Assembly: GCA_965546615.1 (NCBI GenBank)
Contig: CBEUVQ010000024.1
Location: 1 to 38,749 of the forward strand
Origin: CBEUVQ01 sp965546615
GTDB taxonomy: Bacteria; Bacillota; Desulfotomaculia; Desulfotomaculales; Desulfohalotomaculaceae
Reading direction: 5' to 3'
DNA length: 38,749 bases
Notes under the pieces: generated by a model
What the model was told of the DNA's origin: nothing
Databases searched by the model: none
The model's input: the letters and a program-made list of their open reading frames with translations, nothing else
Shown: positions 24,297 through 31,802 of the stretch, piece after piece
Numbering within the stretch: the stretch's first letter is position 1
How the letters are laid out: every line of letters starts with the position of its first letter
Position numbers and translations under genes: made by a program

Positions 24297-25412
24297 TTAA
24301 CATGCACCCCCCGCTAATTGAACGGCCTTCTGAACTGCGTCCTCCGTATCGTCCAACGATTCTAAACCAACGCTTTTAAGTAATTCCCTGGCTTTTTCTT
24401 CTCCCGTTCCTCTGATTACAGTAACTATAGGAATCTCAGGCTTCAGTTCCTTTACTGCCTCAACAATCCCTTCAGCCATGACATCAGCTCTGGCAATTGT
24501 TCCAAATGTTGCTATCAAAATACATTTCGGCTTAGTCTCAAGCATCATTTTCATACATTCTTTACCTTTATGATAATTAGGACCGCCAAATTCGAGGTAG
24601 TTTGCCACCGTTCCGTTATAGTAGTGGATCAGGTCAAAGACAACGTTAGCCAGTCCCGCTCCTGCAACCATCATTCCAATATCCCCGTCAAACTGGATAT
24701 AAGGAATACCGTCTTGAGCAGCCTTATATTCTATTTCATTGTTGTAGTAGTCCTTGGTTATGGAGAAACGATTGTGCTTGTAGAGAGCTCCATCATCAAG
24801 GTTAAACTTACCGTCGGCTGCAACTAAATTTCCTTCCTCTGTTATTACCAAAGGATTAATTTCCACTAAATTAGCTTCATATTTTCTAAAAAGCTGATAA
24901 AGTTTTACCAGCAGACTCATTCCCTGTTTGGCTTCATTTTTATCCATTCCCAGTTCATAAGTAATATTTTTAGCTTGGAAAGGCAGGAGGCCTACACCAA
25001 GGTCAATTTTTTCCTTAATAATTTTCTCCGGTTTAGTGCGGGCTATTTCCTCAATATCCATTCCACCTTCGCTGCAAGCCATAACCATTGCATTTCCTGA
25101 TACCGGATCTACAGTTATTGATAAATAAATCTCTTTAGCAATATTGACAGCACTTTCAACCATAAGTTTCTTATTAGTGACTTTCAAAATGCGTTCTGCT
25201 TCTTTTTGTGCTTCTTCTTTATTTCTAACAACTTTCACAAGCCCGGCTTTTCCTCGTCCACCGTGCAGCACTTGTGCTTTTAGTACACAAGGAAGCCCGA
25301 TTTCTTCCAGCGCTTTATCCAACTCACTAATATCACTTATTACCGATCTGTTCGGAACAGGAATTCCCTGTTCTTCAAACAATTCTTTTGCTTGATATTC
25401 AAATAGTTTCAA
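24297..25412 (-). CDS. sauC: Acid-CoA ligase (ADP-forming) beta subunit, probable sulfoacetate-CoA ligase
   Basis: 371-aa homologue of succinyl-CoA synthetase beta. The N-terminus MKLFEYQAKELFEEQGIPVP and AQVLHGGRGKAGLVK are the ATP-grasp domain; VEINPLVITEEGNLVAADGK is the metal-binding motif; the C-domain has EFGGPNYHKGKECMKMML, in which the usual GGxA is altered, and IRGTGEEKARELL. Together with the alpha subunit it phosphorylates the catalytic His using ATP and makes an acyl-CoA. The start has a GGGGG-rich site. It lies 15 nt after sauS and abuts sauD. Confidence 0.82.
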   Translation of the reverse strand: MKLFEYQAKELFEEQGIPVPNRSVISDISELDKALEEIGLPCVLKAQVLHGGRGKAGLVKVVRNKEEAQKEAERILKVTNKKLMVESAVNIAKEIYLSITVDPVSGNAMVMACSEGGMDIEEIARTKPEKIIKEKIDLGVGLLPFQAKNITYELGMDKNEAKQGMSLLVKLYQLFRKYEANLVEINPLVITEEGNLVAADGKFNLDDGALYKHNRFSITKDYYNNEIEYKAAQDGIPYIQFDGDIGMMVAGAGLANVVFDLIHYYNGTVANYLEFGGPNYHKGKECMKMMLETKPKCILIATFGTIARADVMAEGIVEAVKELKPEIPIVTVIRGTGEEKARELLKSVGLESLDDTEDAVQKAVQLAGGAC

Positions 25413-25427
25413 CTTTTCTCCCCCCTA

Positions 25428-26840
25428 TTACTTACCGTATTTCTCCCAATATGAGCCAAATAACGCTTTCTCCTCCGGTACAACTTCAGGAATAAGCCGA
25501 GATACCTTAGTTATATTGATAAAATGCTTATATGAAAGGTTTTCACCAATATTATTTCCTGCCCAAGTACCGCCTCCCATGGAGAGTGTAAAGTTTAAGC
25601 CGTTATCAAAGCTTCCTCCGTTGCCGAAGCATTGTGCTTGATTAATTAGCAGGCGACAAACGTCCATTTCAAAACCGATACGCTCAATATGCGATTCATC
25701 TGTTGTATGCAATCCGCAGGAGTGACCTCTTCCTTGGTAATTTAAAATTTCTTTTGTAATTTTCAGCGCATGGTCAAAGTCCTTTGCTCTGTAAACAGCA
25801 GCAACAAGTGAAAGTTTTTCGCCGGAGAACGGATAGCCTTTGCCTATTCCCTCTTCTTCCACTAAAAAGAAACTCGCATTTTTTGCCTCCGGATTATCGA
25901 AGCCGGCTTCCTCGGCCATAACCGAAGCTGCCTTAGCAGTTGTTTGAGCACGCCGTTTACCGGTTTCTTCATCCCACATAGCCTTCTGCAGTTTTGCTTT
26001 TTCCTCAGGGCTGCAGAGATAAGCACCTTGTTTTTTCAATTCCGCAATCATTTCGTCATAAACGCTGTCTTCAATTACTATTGAATTATCACTTGAACAA
26101 CTTGTAGCATAGTCAAAGATTTTACTCCTTGTAATCTTATCGGCGGCATCTGCAAGATTTGCTGTAGCATCAACAATAGATACAACGTTGCCTGCACTTA
26201 CACAAACGTTAGGTGTACCACAAGTCTGACCGTTTTTAACATTTCTGGCCGAACCGGTTACTGTTACCAAATCCGCTTGTTTCAGCAATTCAGAAGTTTT
26301 CTCCTTAGAAACAGGCATTGGCAGCATTTGTACTAAATCTTTGGGAGCACCAATCTTATCAAATTCCTCATAAATGTACTCGAGAAGTTTAGCACAAGTC
26401 TTGGCTCCTTTAGGAGACGGTGCAAGAATAATAGCATTTCTACCTTTTAAAGCCATCATAGCTTTATTGGCCGGTGTTGCACCCGGATTTGTGGAAGGAA
26501 CTACTGCAGCTACAACCCCTACCGGTTTTGCTATTTCTGTAATTCCTTTTTCTTTGTCCACATTAATTACGCCAACGGACTTTGCACCCATTAAATCACT
26601 GAGTGTACCAAAAGTTTTACGACGGTTTTTAGTAATCTTATCTTTAACGTTTCCCAGCCCCGAACATTCAACGGCTATTTCCGCCAGTACCTTTGCACGA
26701 TCTTCTCTGTAAATAGCCCAAGCTACCGCTTGAACCAGCTCATCAGTCTGCTCTTGGTTATAGTTATTGATTTCTTGCATCGCTTTACGTGCCTTTTTAA
26801 TCAAACCTTCAACTACTGCTTTGGAATCATTTTCACACAT
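25428..26840 (-). CDS. sauS: CoA-acylating aldehyde dehydrogenase, probable sulfoacetaldehyde dehydrogenase
   Basis: 470-aa enzyme of the acylating branch of the aldehyde dehydrogenase superfamily (with PduP, EutE and SauS). The catalytic Cys is C248 in IFDYATSCSSDNS; the nucleotide fold includes PVGVVAAVVPSTNP and TVTGSARNVKNG; the C-terminal GTWAGNNIGENLSYKHFIN matches SauS-like proteins. No N-terminal microcompartment-targeting peptide is seen and no shell genes are near. In this operon it should work in reverse of aldehyde oxidation: sulfoacetyl-CoA + NAD(P)H gives sulfoacetaldehyde + CoA, feeding Xsc. AAAGGAG precedes ATG. It is the first gene of the operon, opposite the LysR gene. Confidence 0.85.
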   Translation of the reverse strand: MCENDSKAVVEGLIKKARKAMQEINNYNQEQTDELVQAVAWAIYREDRAKVLAEIAVECSGLGNVKDKITKNRRKTFGTLSDLMGAKSVGVINVDKEKGITEIAKPVGVVAAVVPSTNPGATPANKAMMALKGRNAIILAPSPKGAKTCAKLLEYIYEEFDKIGAPKDLVQMLPMPVSKEKTSELLKQADLVTVTGSARNVKNGQTCGTPNVCVSAGNVVSIVDATANLADAADKITRSKIFDYATSCSSDNSIVIEDSVYDEMIAELKKQGAYLCSPEEKAKLQKAMWDEETGKRRAQTTAKAASVMAEEAGFDNPEAKNASFFLVEEEGIGKGYPFSGEKLSLVAAVYRAKDFDHALKITKEILNYQGRGHSCGLHTTDESHIERIGFEMDVCRLLINQAQCFGNGGSFDNGLNFTLSMGGGTWAGNNIGENLSYKHFINITKVSRLIPEVVPEEKALFGSYWEKYGK

Positions 26841-27342
26841 TTAAATTCTCCTTTCTGCATGCACTGGTTATTTCATTCACATTCACCTTTAAAAAAAATT
26901 TCGCACCTAACTCTGAGATTTGCAAAATTCTCTTTAAATTATTTTTATACCACCCTCTTATTAATTTTTTCTTGAAAAATGTAGTTTTTTGTATAAGTTT
27001 GATTTTTCTTGTCTAAGAAGATAAACGTTTTTTATTAAAAAGTCAATAAGATTTTGATAATTTTAAGCTAAATATAAAAACAATTAATACTAAGCAATAT
27101 TTTATATTTAATTTTTTGAGAGAGATATAAATATTTGTGTATGATTTTTATGATTTTAAGTAAAACTTTTTTCGATAAAACGTAATAAAATTAACTAGTA
27201 TTGCTATATTATAAGTTTTTTGATAATTTTTATTATGTAAATTTTGGTAATATATCCCCTTATGTATTGATTTTAATCAAATTGTTTTTTATAATTATAA
27301 TAATATAAATGCAGATTATATAAACAGATGGAGGTGTTACTG
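26841..27342. promoter_or_regulatory. AT-rich divergent control region, sau-xsc operon and LysR gene
   Basis: About 500 bases without a gene, far richer in A and T than its flanks, with many A/T tracts such as TTTTTTATTAAAAA. It must hold the promoters of the minus-strand sulfoacetate operon and of the plus-strand LysR gene. I could not pick one LysR box with confidence because T-N11-A patterns are too common in such sequence. Confidence 0.6.
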
Positions 27343-28266
27343 ATTCTTAATATAAATCAAGTCAAAACATTTGTAATGGTAATAGAGGAAGGAAGTCTCT
27401 CAAATGCGGCGGAAAGGCTGGGGCTAACGCAGCCGGCAGTCAGCTCCCATATTCATAATTTAGAAAATTACTTGGGAACAGCTTTATTTATCAGGTCAGG
27501 ACCCGGACGTAATTTTGAAATTACTGAAGCCGGCAAAATATTATATGATAAAGGAAAGGAACTCATTAAGTTTTATGAAACCACTGAAAATAATATCTTA
27601 AAAGATATTAACAGTTTAAAAAATTTTGTTTCTATAGGGGCAGGGCCCATTATGGCAGACTACATCTTACCCCACATTATGGCCCTTTACAGAAAAATCC
27701 ACAAAAAAGTTGATATAAATATTACTCCAACCAAAACAGATTTAATAATAAAAGGTTTAACTGATCATACTTTTGATATAGGCTTTATAGGGTTTCCTGT
27801 AAATAATAATAAAGTTAATATTGAAGAATGGATTGAAGACGAATTAAGCCTCATTGTACCGAATGAACATAAATTTGCTAAGGTAAAAGAAATATCCGCC
27901 GCTGACATACTTGACCAAGAGTTAATTTGGTATGAAAAAGTAACCGGCATCCAGATGTACGCTAAGAGAGAATTTGAAAAAATCGGTTTGCAGCTGCCAA
28001 TGGAATCCTGCATTGAGGTAACAAGCACTTTTCAAGTTATCACCAGCGTTCAAGCAGGGTTAGGAATAGCGTTGATATCTAAGTCAGTGTCTGACCGATA
28101 TGTTAAAACAGGAATGATTTCAAGTGTCAAATTAAAAGATCTTAGTTTAAAGCGAAATCTGTATATTGCTACTCCAAATTTCAAGCATCTCCCCAAGATT
28201 GTCCAAGATTTTATTGATTGTGCCAAAGAATTTCAAAAAAAGATATCAGAAACAATGAAAGATTAA
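27343..28266 (+). CDS. LysR-family regulator of the sulfoacetate operon
   Basis: About 307 aa. The N-terminal domain reads LNINQVKTFVMVIEEGSLS, NAAERLGLTQPAVSSHIHNL and LFIRSGPGRNFEIT; the rest is a periplasmic-binding-like effector domain. It is divergent from sauS and probably activates the operon with a sulfonate or CoA ester as effector. The start is unusual: the only nearby ATG (27328) overlaps the ribosome site GGAGGTG (27330-27336) and has no site of its own; proper spacing points to ATT at 27343 (8 nt) or CTG at 27340 (5 nt), which also gives the normal family N-terminus. If ATG is used the protein has five more residues. Confidence 0.85.
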   Translation: MLNINQVKTFVMVIEEGSLSNAAERLGLTQPAVSSHIHNLENYLGTALFIRSGPGRNFEITEAGKILYDKGKELIKFYETTENNILKDINSLKNFVSIGAGPIMADYILPHIMALYRKIHKKVDINITPTKTDLIIKGLTDHTFDIGFIGFPVNNNKVNIEEWIEDELSLIVPNEHKFAKVKEISAADILDQELIWYEKVTGIQMYAKREFEKIGLQLPMESCIEVTSTFQVITSVQAGLGIALISKSVSDRYVKTGMISSVKLKDLSLKRNLYIATPNFKHLPKIVQDFIDCAKEFQKKISETMKD

Positions 28267-28268
28267 AA

Positions 28269-28303
28269 AAGCCATCTGCTACTTTCTCAGTAACAGATGG
28301 CTT
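28269..28303 (+). terminator. Hairpin after LysR gene
   Basis: AAGCCATCTG / CAGATGGCTT stem with inner TACT/AGTA, starting 3 nt after the LysR stop codon. Its T-tract is better on the minus strand, so efficiency on the plus strand is uncertain. Confidence 0.55.
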
Positions 28304-28540
28304 AAAACACCTTTCTAACGTATTTGCCTACCATATGCTGTGTAATTAGTTGACCATAAGCTCCCCCACTAGTCCCCATATATATATATAATTTTCACTA
28401 ATGATATTGCATCATATCCGCCAATATCCGCCACAGCAACCGAAATAATTGTTTTTAAAGGGCTATTTTCAAAAAAATATAAATAATTATAGAGGATTCT
28501 TTTTGAAGATGTAGAATACGGTTAATTAAATCAATCTTTT

Positions 28541-28643
28541 CATTACCTCCGAGCCTTGAAGCCTAAAGCATAGGCCATGGTTTCTTGGCCGTTAGGGTAT
28601 ACTTGGAAACGGGTGTGCCTCCCGTGCGGAAAGGATGGTAGTG
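28541..28643 (+). ncRNA. Moco/Tuco-type riboswitch aptamer, first copy
   Basis: Conserved words of the molybdenum-cofactor RNA motif occur in order: CTCCGAGCC, GGCCG, a GAAA-capped stem (28596-28619, GGTATACTTG-GAAA-CGGGTGTGCC, all ten pairs possible), GCCTCCC and GGAAAGGA. The closing stem is CATTACC (28541-28547) with GGTAGTG (28637-28643). A GCCTA/TAGGC hairpin (28561-28575) could be the P3 arm that separates Mo- from W-cofactor forms, but I cannot settle this. GTGCGG at 28624-28629 inside the aptamer can pair with CCGCAC (28665-28670), the 5' arm of the following terminator: an antiterminator that ligand binding would hide, predicting an OFF switch. Confidence 0.75.
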
Positions 28644-28662
28644 GTGTATTTATTATGCCCTT

Positions 28663-28688
28663 AACCGCACACATTGTGCGGTTTTTTT
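28663..28688 (+). terminator. Intrinsic terminator of the first riboswitch
   Basis: AACCGCACA / TGTGCGGTT stem with a CAT loop, followed by a run of seven T. It lies 20 nt after the first aptamer and before the second. Confidence 0.9.
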
Positions 28689-28700
28689 AATTTTACACCA

Positions 28701-28800
28701 GTTCTCCGAGCCACTTTACCTGCAGACCTCTTTGGTTATGGTGCTGTGGCCGATAGGGTTAACCGGGAAACGGGTTAGCCTCCCTTTTGGAAAGGAGAGC
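28701..28800 (+). ncRNA. Moco/Tuco-type riboswitch aptamer, second copy
   Basis: Same ordered words as the first copy: CTCCGAGCC, GTGGCCG, a GAAA-capped stem (GGTTAACCGG-GAAA-CGGGTTAGCC), GCCTCCC and GGAAAGGAG. The closing stem is GTTCTCC (28701-28707) with GGAGAGC (28794-28800), and GCCAC pairs with GTGGC inside. The stems differ in sequence from copy one while the single-stranded words are kept, which is covariation within one locus. TTAGCC at the end of the GAAA stem could pair weakly with GGCTGG of the next terminator. Confidence 0.75.
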
Positions 28801-28830
28801 ATTTACCCCCTGTTTAATCTATGTCATTCA

Positions 28831-28886
28831 AGCAGGGCTGGTTTTGTGCTACCTTCAAAGGGAAAACAAGCCAGCCCTGCTTTTTT
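28831..28886 (+). terminator. Intrinsic terminator of the second riboswitch
   Basis: AGCAGGGCTGG (28831-28841) pairs with CCAGCCCTGCT (28871-28881), with an inner GTTTT/AAAAC pair, followed by TTTTTT. It lies 160 nt ahead of the aldehyde dehydrogenase start, so it can only be part of that gene's leader. Confidence 0.9.
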
Positions 28887-29047
28887 ATTCAATGATCTCC
28901 GACATTCATTTAGACTTTCTAATAGAGTGGTCACTGCAGGAAGTTGTAACAAATCACATCGCAGGCCTTTTTAGTGTCATCAACTTGGCGTCAAGCTGGG
29001 TTTTTGTAAAAATATACTTCATTTATTCCACAAAGGAGGATGATCTA

Positions 29048-30469
29048 ATGATCCCGGAAATTGGTCTTTTCATTAACGGAGCATGGGTCAAAACAAACAA
29101 CAAAGTCAAGGTTTTAAACAAAGCAACCGGTGAACCCATTGCAGAGATTTGCCAAGGCGGCGAGGCTGAAGTGGATGCTGCAGTAACGGCTGCCAGAGAA
29201 GCTTTTCAAAGAGAGAAACTGACCCCTTATCGCCGCTATGAAATTCTAAAAAGAGCCAGTGAACTGTTAATAGAAAGGCAGGAAGAGTTGGCGCTGGTTA
29301 TTGCTCAGGAAGTAGGCAAAACCCTCAAGGAAGCCCGCGGAGAAGTAGCTCGCAGTGCCCAAACTCTGCTGGTATCTGCCGAAGAAGCAAAACGCATTGA
29401 AGGTGAAATTGTGCCCATTGCCGGGTCGCCAGGCAATGAAAATCGCCGAGCTTGGACCATCCGGGTGCCTCGTGGTGTAGTTTGTGCCATCACTCCCTTT
29501 AATGTGCCCTGCAACCTTACCTGTCACAAAATCGGACCTGCCATCGCAGCCGGCAACACCGTAGTATATAAGCCCGCCAGCGCCACACCCGTTATCGGAG
29601 CCAAGCTCTGCGAAATCTTTACCGAAGCAGGACTGCCTGCAGGTCACTTAAATATGGTCATGGGTCCCGGCAGCGTCATTGGCGATGCTCTTACCAAAGA
29701 TGAAAGAATTGATTACTACAGCTTTACCGGCAGTGCTGCCGTAGGTATGAAATTAAAGAATGCTGTAGGTTTCCGCCCTGTTTCTTTGGAATTGGGTTCC
29801 AACTCCCCCACTATCGTGCACCGGGATGCTGATATTAAAGCAGCCGCCGATGCCTGCACCCGGTCCGCCTTTGCCAATGCCGGGCAGCTCTGCATATCAG
29901 TACAGCGGGTATATGTGCAGCAAGAAGCCTATGAAAAATTCTGCCAGGAAGCAGCTGCTGTAGCCCAAAGTCTGAAAGTAGGCGATCCTTTAGATGCTGC
30001 TACCGACATCGGTCCTATGATCAGCGAAAAAGAAGCCATCCGGGCCGAAGAATGGATAAAAGAAGCTGCAGCCGAAGGGGCTGCCATTTTAACCGGTGGA
30101 ACTCGCCGGGGTGCTTTCCTTGAGCCCACCATCTTAACCAACGTAAAGCCTCAAATGAAATGCAGCTGCAGCGAAGTATTTGCCCCTGTTTTCAGCATCG
30201 TTCCTTACAACACCCTTGATGAAGCCATTGCCATGGCCAACGACTCCTGCTACGGTCTGCAGGCCGGAGTGTTTACCAATTCCTTAGATGTGGCCACCCG
30301 CTGCGCAGAGGAACTGGAAGCCGGCGGTGTCATCATTAACGACGTTTCCACCTTCCGGGCAGACCTCATGCCTTACGGTGGTTGGAAACAAAGCGGTATC
30401 GGCAAAGAGGGCCCCAAATATGTCATCGAAGAAATGACCAAAGAAAAAATCATTGTTATCAAATGCTAA
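29048..30469 (+). CDS. NAD(P)-dependent aldehyde dehydrogenase (non-acylating)
   Basis: 473-aa classic aldehyde dehydrogenase, oxidising an aldehyde to the acid with NAD(P). Catalytic Cys282 is in NAGQLCISVQRV, general-base Glu248 in SLELGSNSP, and the nucleotide-binding part includes ITPFNVPCNL, KPASATP and FTGSAAVG. It resembles succinate-semialdehyde and lactaldehyde dehydrogenases; the substrate is not clear. ATG at 29048 has AAAGGAGG 8 nt upstream; a longer in-frame reading from 28787 would run across riboswitch sequence and is rejected. Its third codon positions look richer in G and C than neighbouring genes, so it may be highly expressed or acquired. Two tandem Moco/Tuco-type riboswitches with terminators form its leader, although the enzyme needs no molybdenum or tungsten. 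Confidence 0.9.
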   Translation: MIPEIGLFINGAWVKTNNKVKVLNKATGEPIAEICQGGEAEVDAAVTAAREAFQREKLTPYRRYEILKRASELLIERQEELALVIAQEVGKTLKEARGEVARSAQTLLVSAEEAKRIEGEIVPIAGSPGNENRRAWTIRVPRGVVCAITPFNVPCNLTCHKIGPAIAAGNTVVYKPASATPVIGAKLCEIFTEAGLPAGHLNMVMGPGSVIGDALTKDERIDYYSFTGSAAVGMKLKNAVGFRPVSLELGSNSPTIVHRDADIKAAADACTRSAFANAGQLCISVQRVYVQQEAYEKFCQEAAAVAQSLKVGDPLDAATDIGPMISEKEAIRAEEWIKEAAAEGAAILTGGTRRGAFLEPTILTNVKPQMKCSCSEVFAPVFSIVPYNTLDEAIAMANDSCYGLQAGVFTNSLDVATRCAEELEAGGVIINDVSTFRADLMPYGGWKQSGIGKEGPKYVIEEMTKEKIIVIKC

Positions 30470-30478
30470 TTATTATAA

Positions 30479-30516
30479 GATCGTGCACCTTATCGGTGCA
30501 CGATCACTGCTTTTTT
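30479..30516 (+). terminator. Terminator after aldehyde dehydrogenase gene
   Basis: GATCGTGCACC / GGTGCACGATC perfect 11-bp stem, then ACTGC and TTTTTT on the plus strand. The minus-strand kinase gene ends within it (stop at 30504-30506), so it may end both convergent transcripts. Confidence 0.85.
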
Positions 30517-31802
30517 AATTCTAACCGGAACCAAAAAACACTGCCTTTACCTACTTCCGATTCAACCCCGTATTCACCGCCGTGCATCTCAATAATTTTT
30601 TTCACAATTGAAAGCCCCAGCCCTGTACCCAATTTAGGTCTTTTGTGATTTTTATCAACCTTGTAATAGCGCTCCCATATATAAGGCAAATCGCTTTGAT
30701 TGATACCCTCTCCACCGTCGATTACTTCTATTCTCACAGTATTCCCTTTAATGCTTTGCCGTACAGTCACACTCTTATCATCACCGCTGTATGTGATTGC
30801 ATTGAGTAAAAGATTATAAAAAGCCTGAGTAATCTTTACCTCGTCAGCGTATAACCAGACATCTTCGTCATACTGGAAATCCAACCGATAACCATCGTTT
30901 TTAACAAGTTCACTCATTCGGTTAATAGTTTTTCGCAGACTTTCAGTCAGGTTATAATTCACCCTGTTTAGTTTTGCCATACCGTTTTCAAGACTGGAAA
31001 TATCAAGCATATCGTTTACCAGAGAAGTGAGACGCTTGGCTTCGTCCATAATAATTTGGCTTTGCTCCGGTGTGACTTCGTTAGGAAAATCGTGCATCAT
31101 CTCGGCATAGCTGTAAATGAGGGCAAGCGGAGTACGCAAATCATGCGAAACATTTGCCATCAGCTCACGGCGCAGTCGGTCCACCTTGGAAAGTTCCGCA
31201 GCAGCGGTGTTTAAGGTGTCGGACAGCTCTTTAATTTCCAAAAATCCTCTGCCATGAAACTCCGTTTCGTAGTTACCCGCTGCCAGCTTCTTCGCACTGC
31301 GATTAATCTGCTCAATGGGATTTGAAATGTGCTTTGATATGATGATTGCCAGCAGCGTTGCAAGAAGTATCATAATCCCCGTTATAATTAAAAGCTGCAT
31401 TTGTAGGGTAGATACTGTAGCCTCAACCGGAGTTATCATGGCATAAAAGGTAAGAGAAATTTTACTGCCATCATCCAAAGTAAACTCATGCACCTGGGTA
31501 ATAGTTTCCGGCTGCCTGTGGTATTGCCCGTTAGGAGCAGGCGGAGCAGGTGGCGCAAAATCCTGCGTCGGCCTTACCGTTATTTCTTTAGTTATCTCAA
31601 GTTCAAGCAAAACATCTCCAAGATTTGGGCTGTCGATGTTTTCCTCCACTAATGCAATAGCCTTTTCTATCTCAACTTTGCGGATAAACTTATACATATC
31701 GCTTAAAAACACCGTCTGAAATATCCACAGGATTGTCAGCAGCAGAACACAAAACCCTAATAGAAAGATAAATATTTTCCATTGTAATTTAAGTTTATCC
31801 AT
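30504..31802 (-). CDS. Sensor histidine kinase
   Basis: 432-aa membrane kinase: helix 1 near residues 8-33, an extracytoplasmic domain of about 110 residues with a Pro-rich stretch (FAPPAPPAPNG), helix 2 near 138-160, HAMP domain, H-box VSHDLRTPLALIYSYAEM, then N-box NLLLNAITYSG, G1 DGGEGI, F-box and G2 GTGLGLSIVKKI. ATG at 31802 overlaps the response regulator end by 8 nt. It belongs to the VTC-DUF4956-CotH operon and probably senses an envelope signal for it. Its stop lies inside the shared terminator. Confidence 0.9.
   Translation of the reverse strand: MDKLKLQWKIFIFLLGFCVLLLTILWIFQTVFLSDMYKFIRKVEIEKAIALVEENIDSPNLGDVLLELEITKEITVRPTQDFAPPAPPAPNGQYHRQPETITQVHEFTLDDGSKISLTFYAMITPVEATVSTLQMQLLIITGIMILLATLLAIIISKHISNPIEQINRSAKKLAAGNYETEFHGRGFLEIKELSDTLNTAAAELSKVDRLRRELMANVSHDLRTPLALIYSYAEMMHDFPNEVTPEQSQIIMDEAKRLTSLVNDMLDISSLENGMAKLNRVNYNLTESLRKTINRMSELVKNDGYRLDFQYDEDVWLYADEVKITQAFYNLLLNAITYSGDDKSVTVRQSIKGNTVRIEVIDGGEGINQSDLPYIWERYYKVDKNHKRPKLGTGLGLSIVKKIIEMHGGEYGVESEVGKGSVFWFRLELKKQ

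Noticed and set aside
23412..25412. Ordinary TCA-cycle succinyl-CoA synthetase (sucCD)
   Set aside because: The substrate loop differs from SucD, no other TCA genes are present, and the pair is locked between SauS-type and transporter/xsc genes.
25428..26840. Microcompartment (Pdu/Eut) aldehyde dehydrogenase
   Set aside because: No targeting peptide at the N-terminus and no shell or cofactor genes nearby.
28541..28800. Tandem glycine or TPP riboswitch
   Set aside because: The diagnostic core words of those classes are absent; the GAAA-capped stem, GCCTCCC and GGAAAGGA order fits the Moco motif instead.
28787..29047. N-terminal extension of the aldehyde dehydrogenase
   Set aside because: The in-frame stretch runs over the second riboswitch and its terminator, has no homology-like features, and a perfect ribosome site sits 8 nt before the ATG at 29048.
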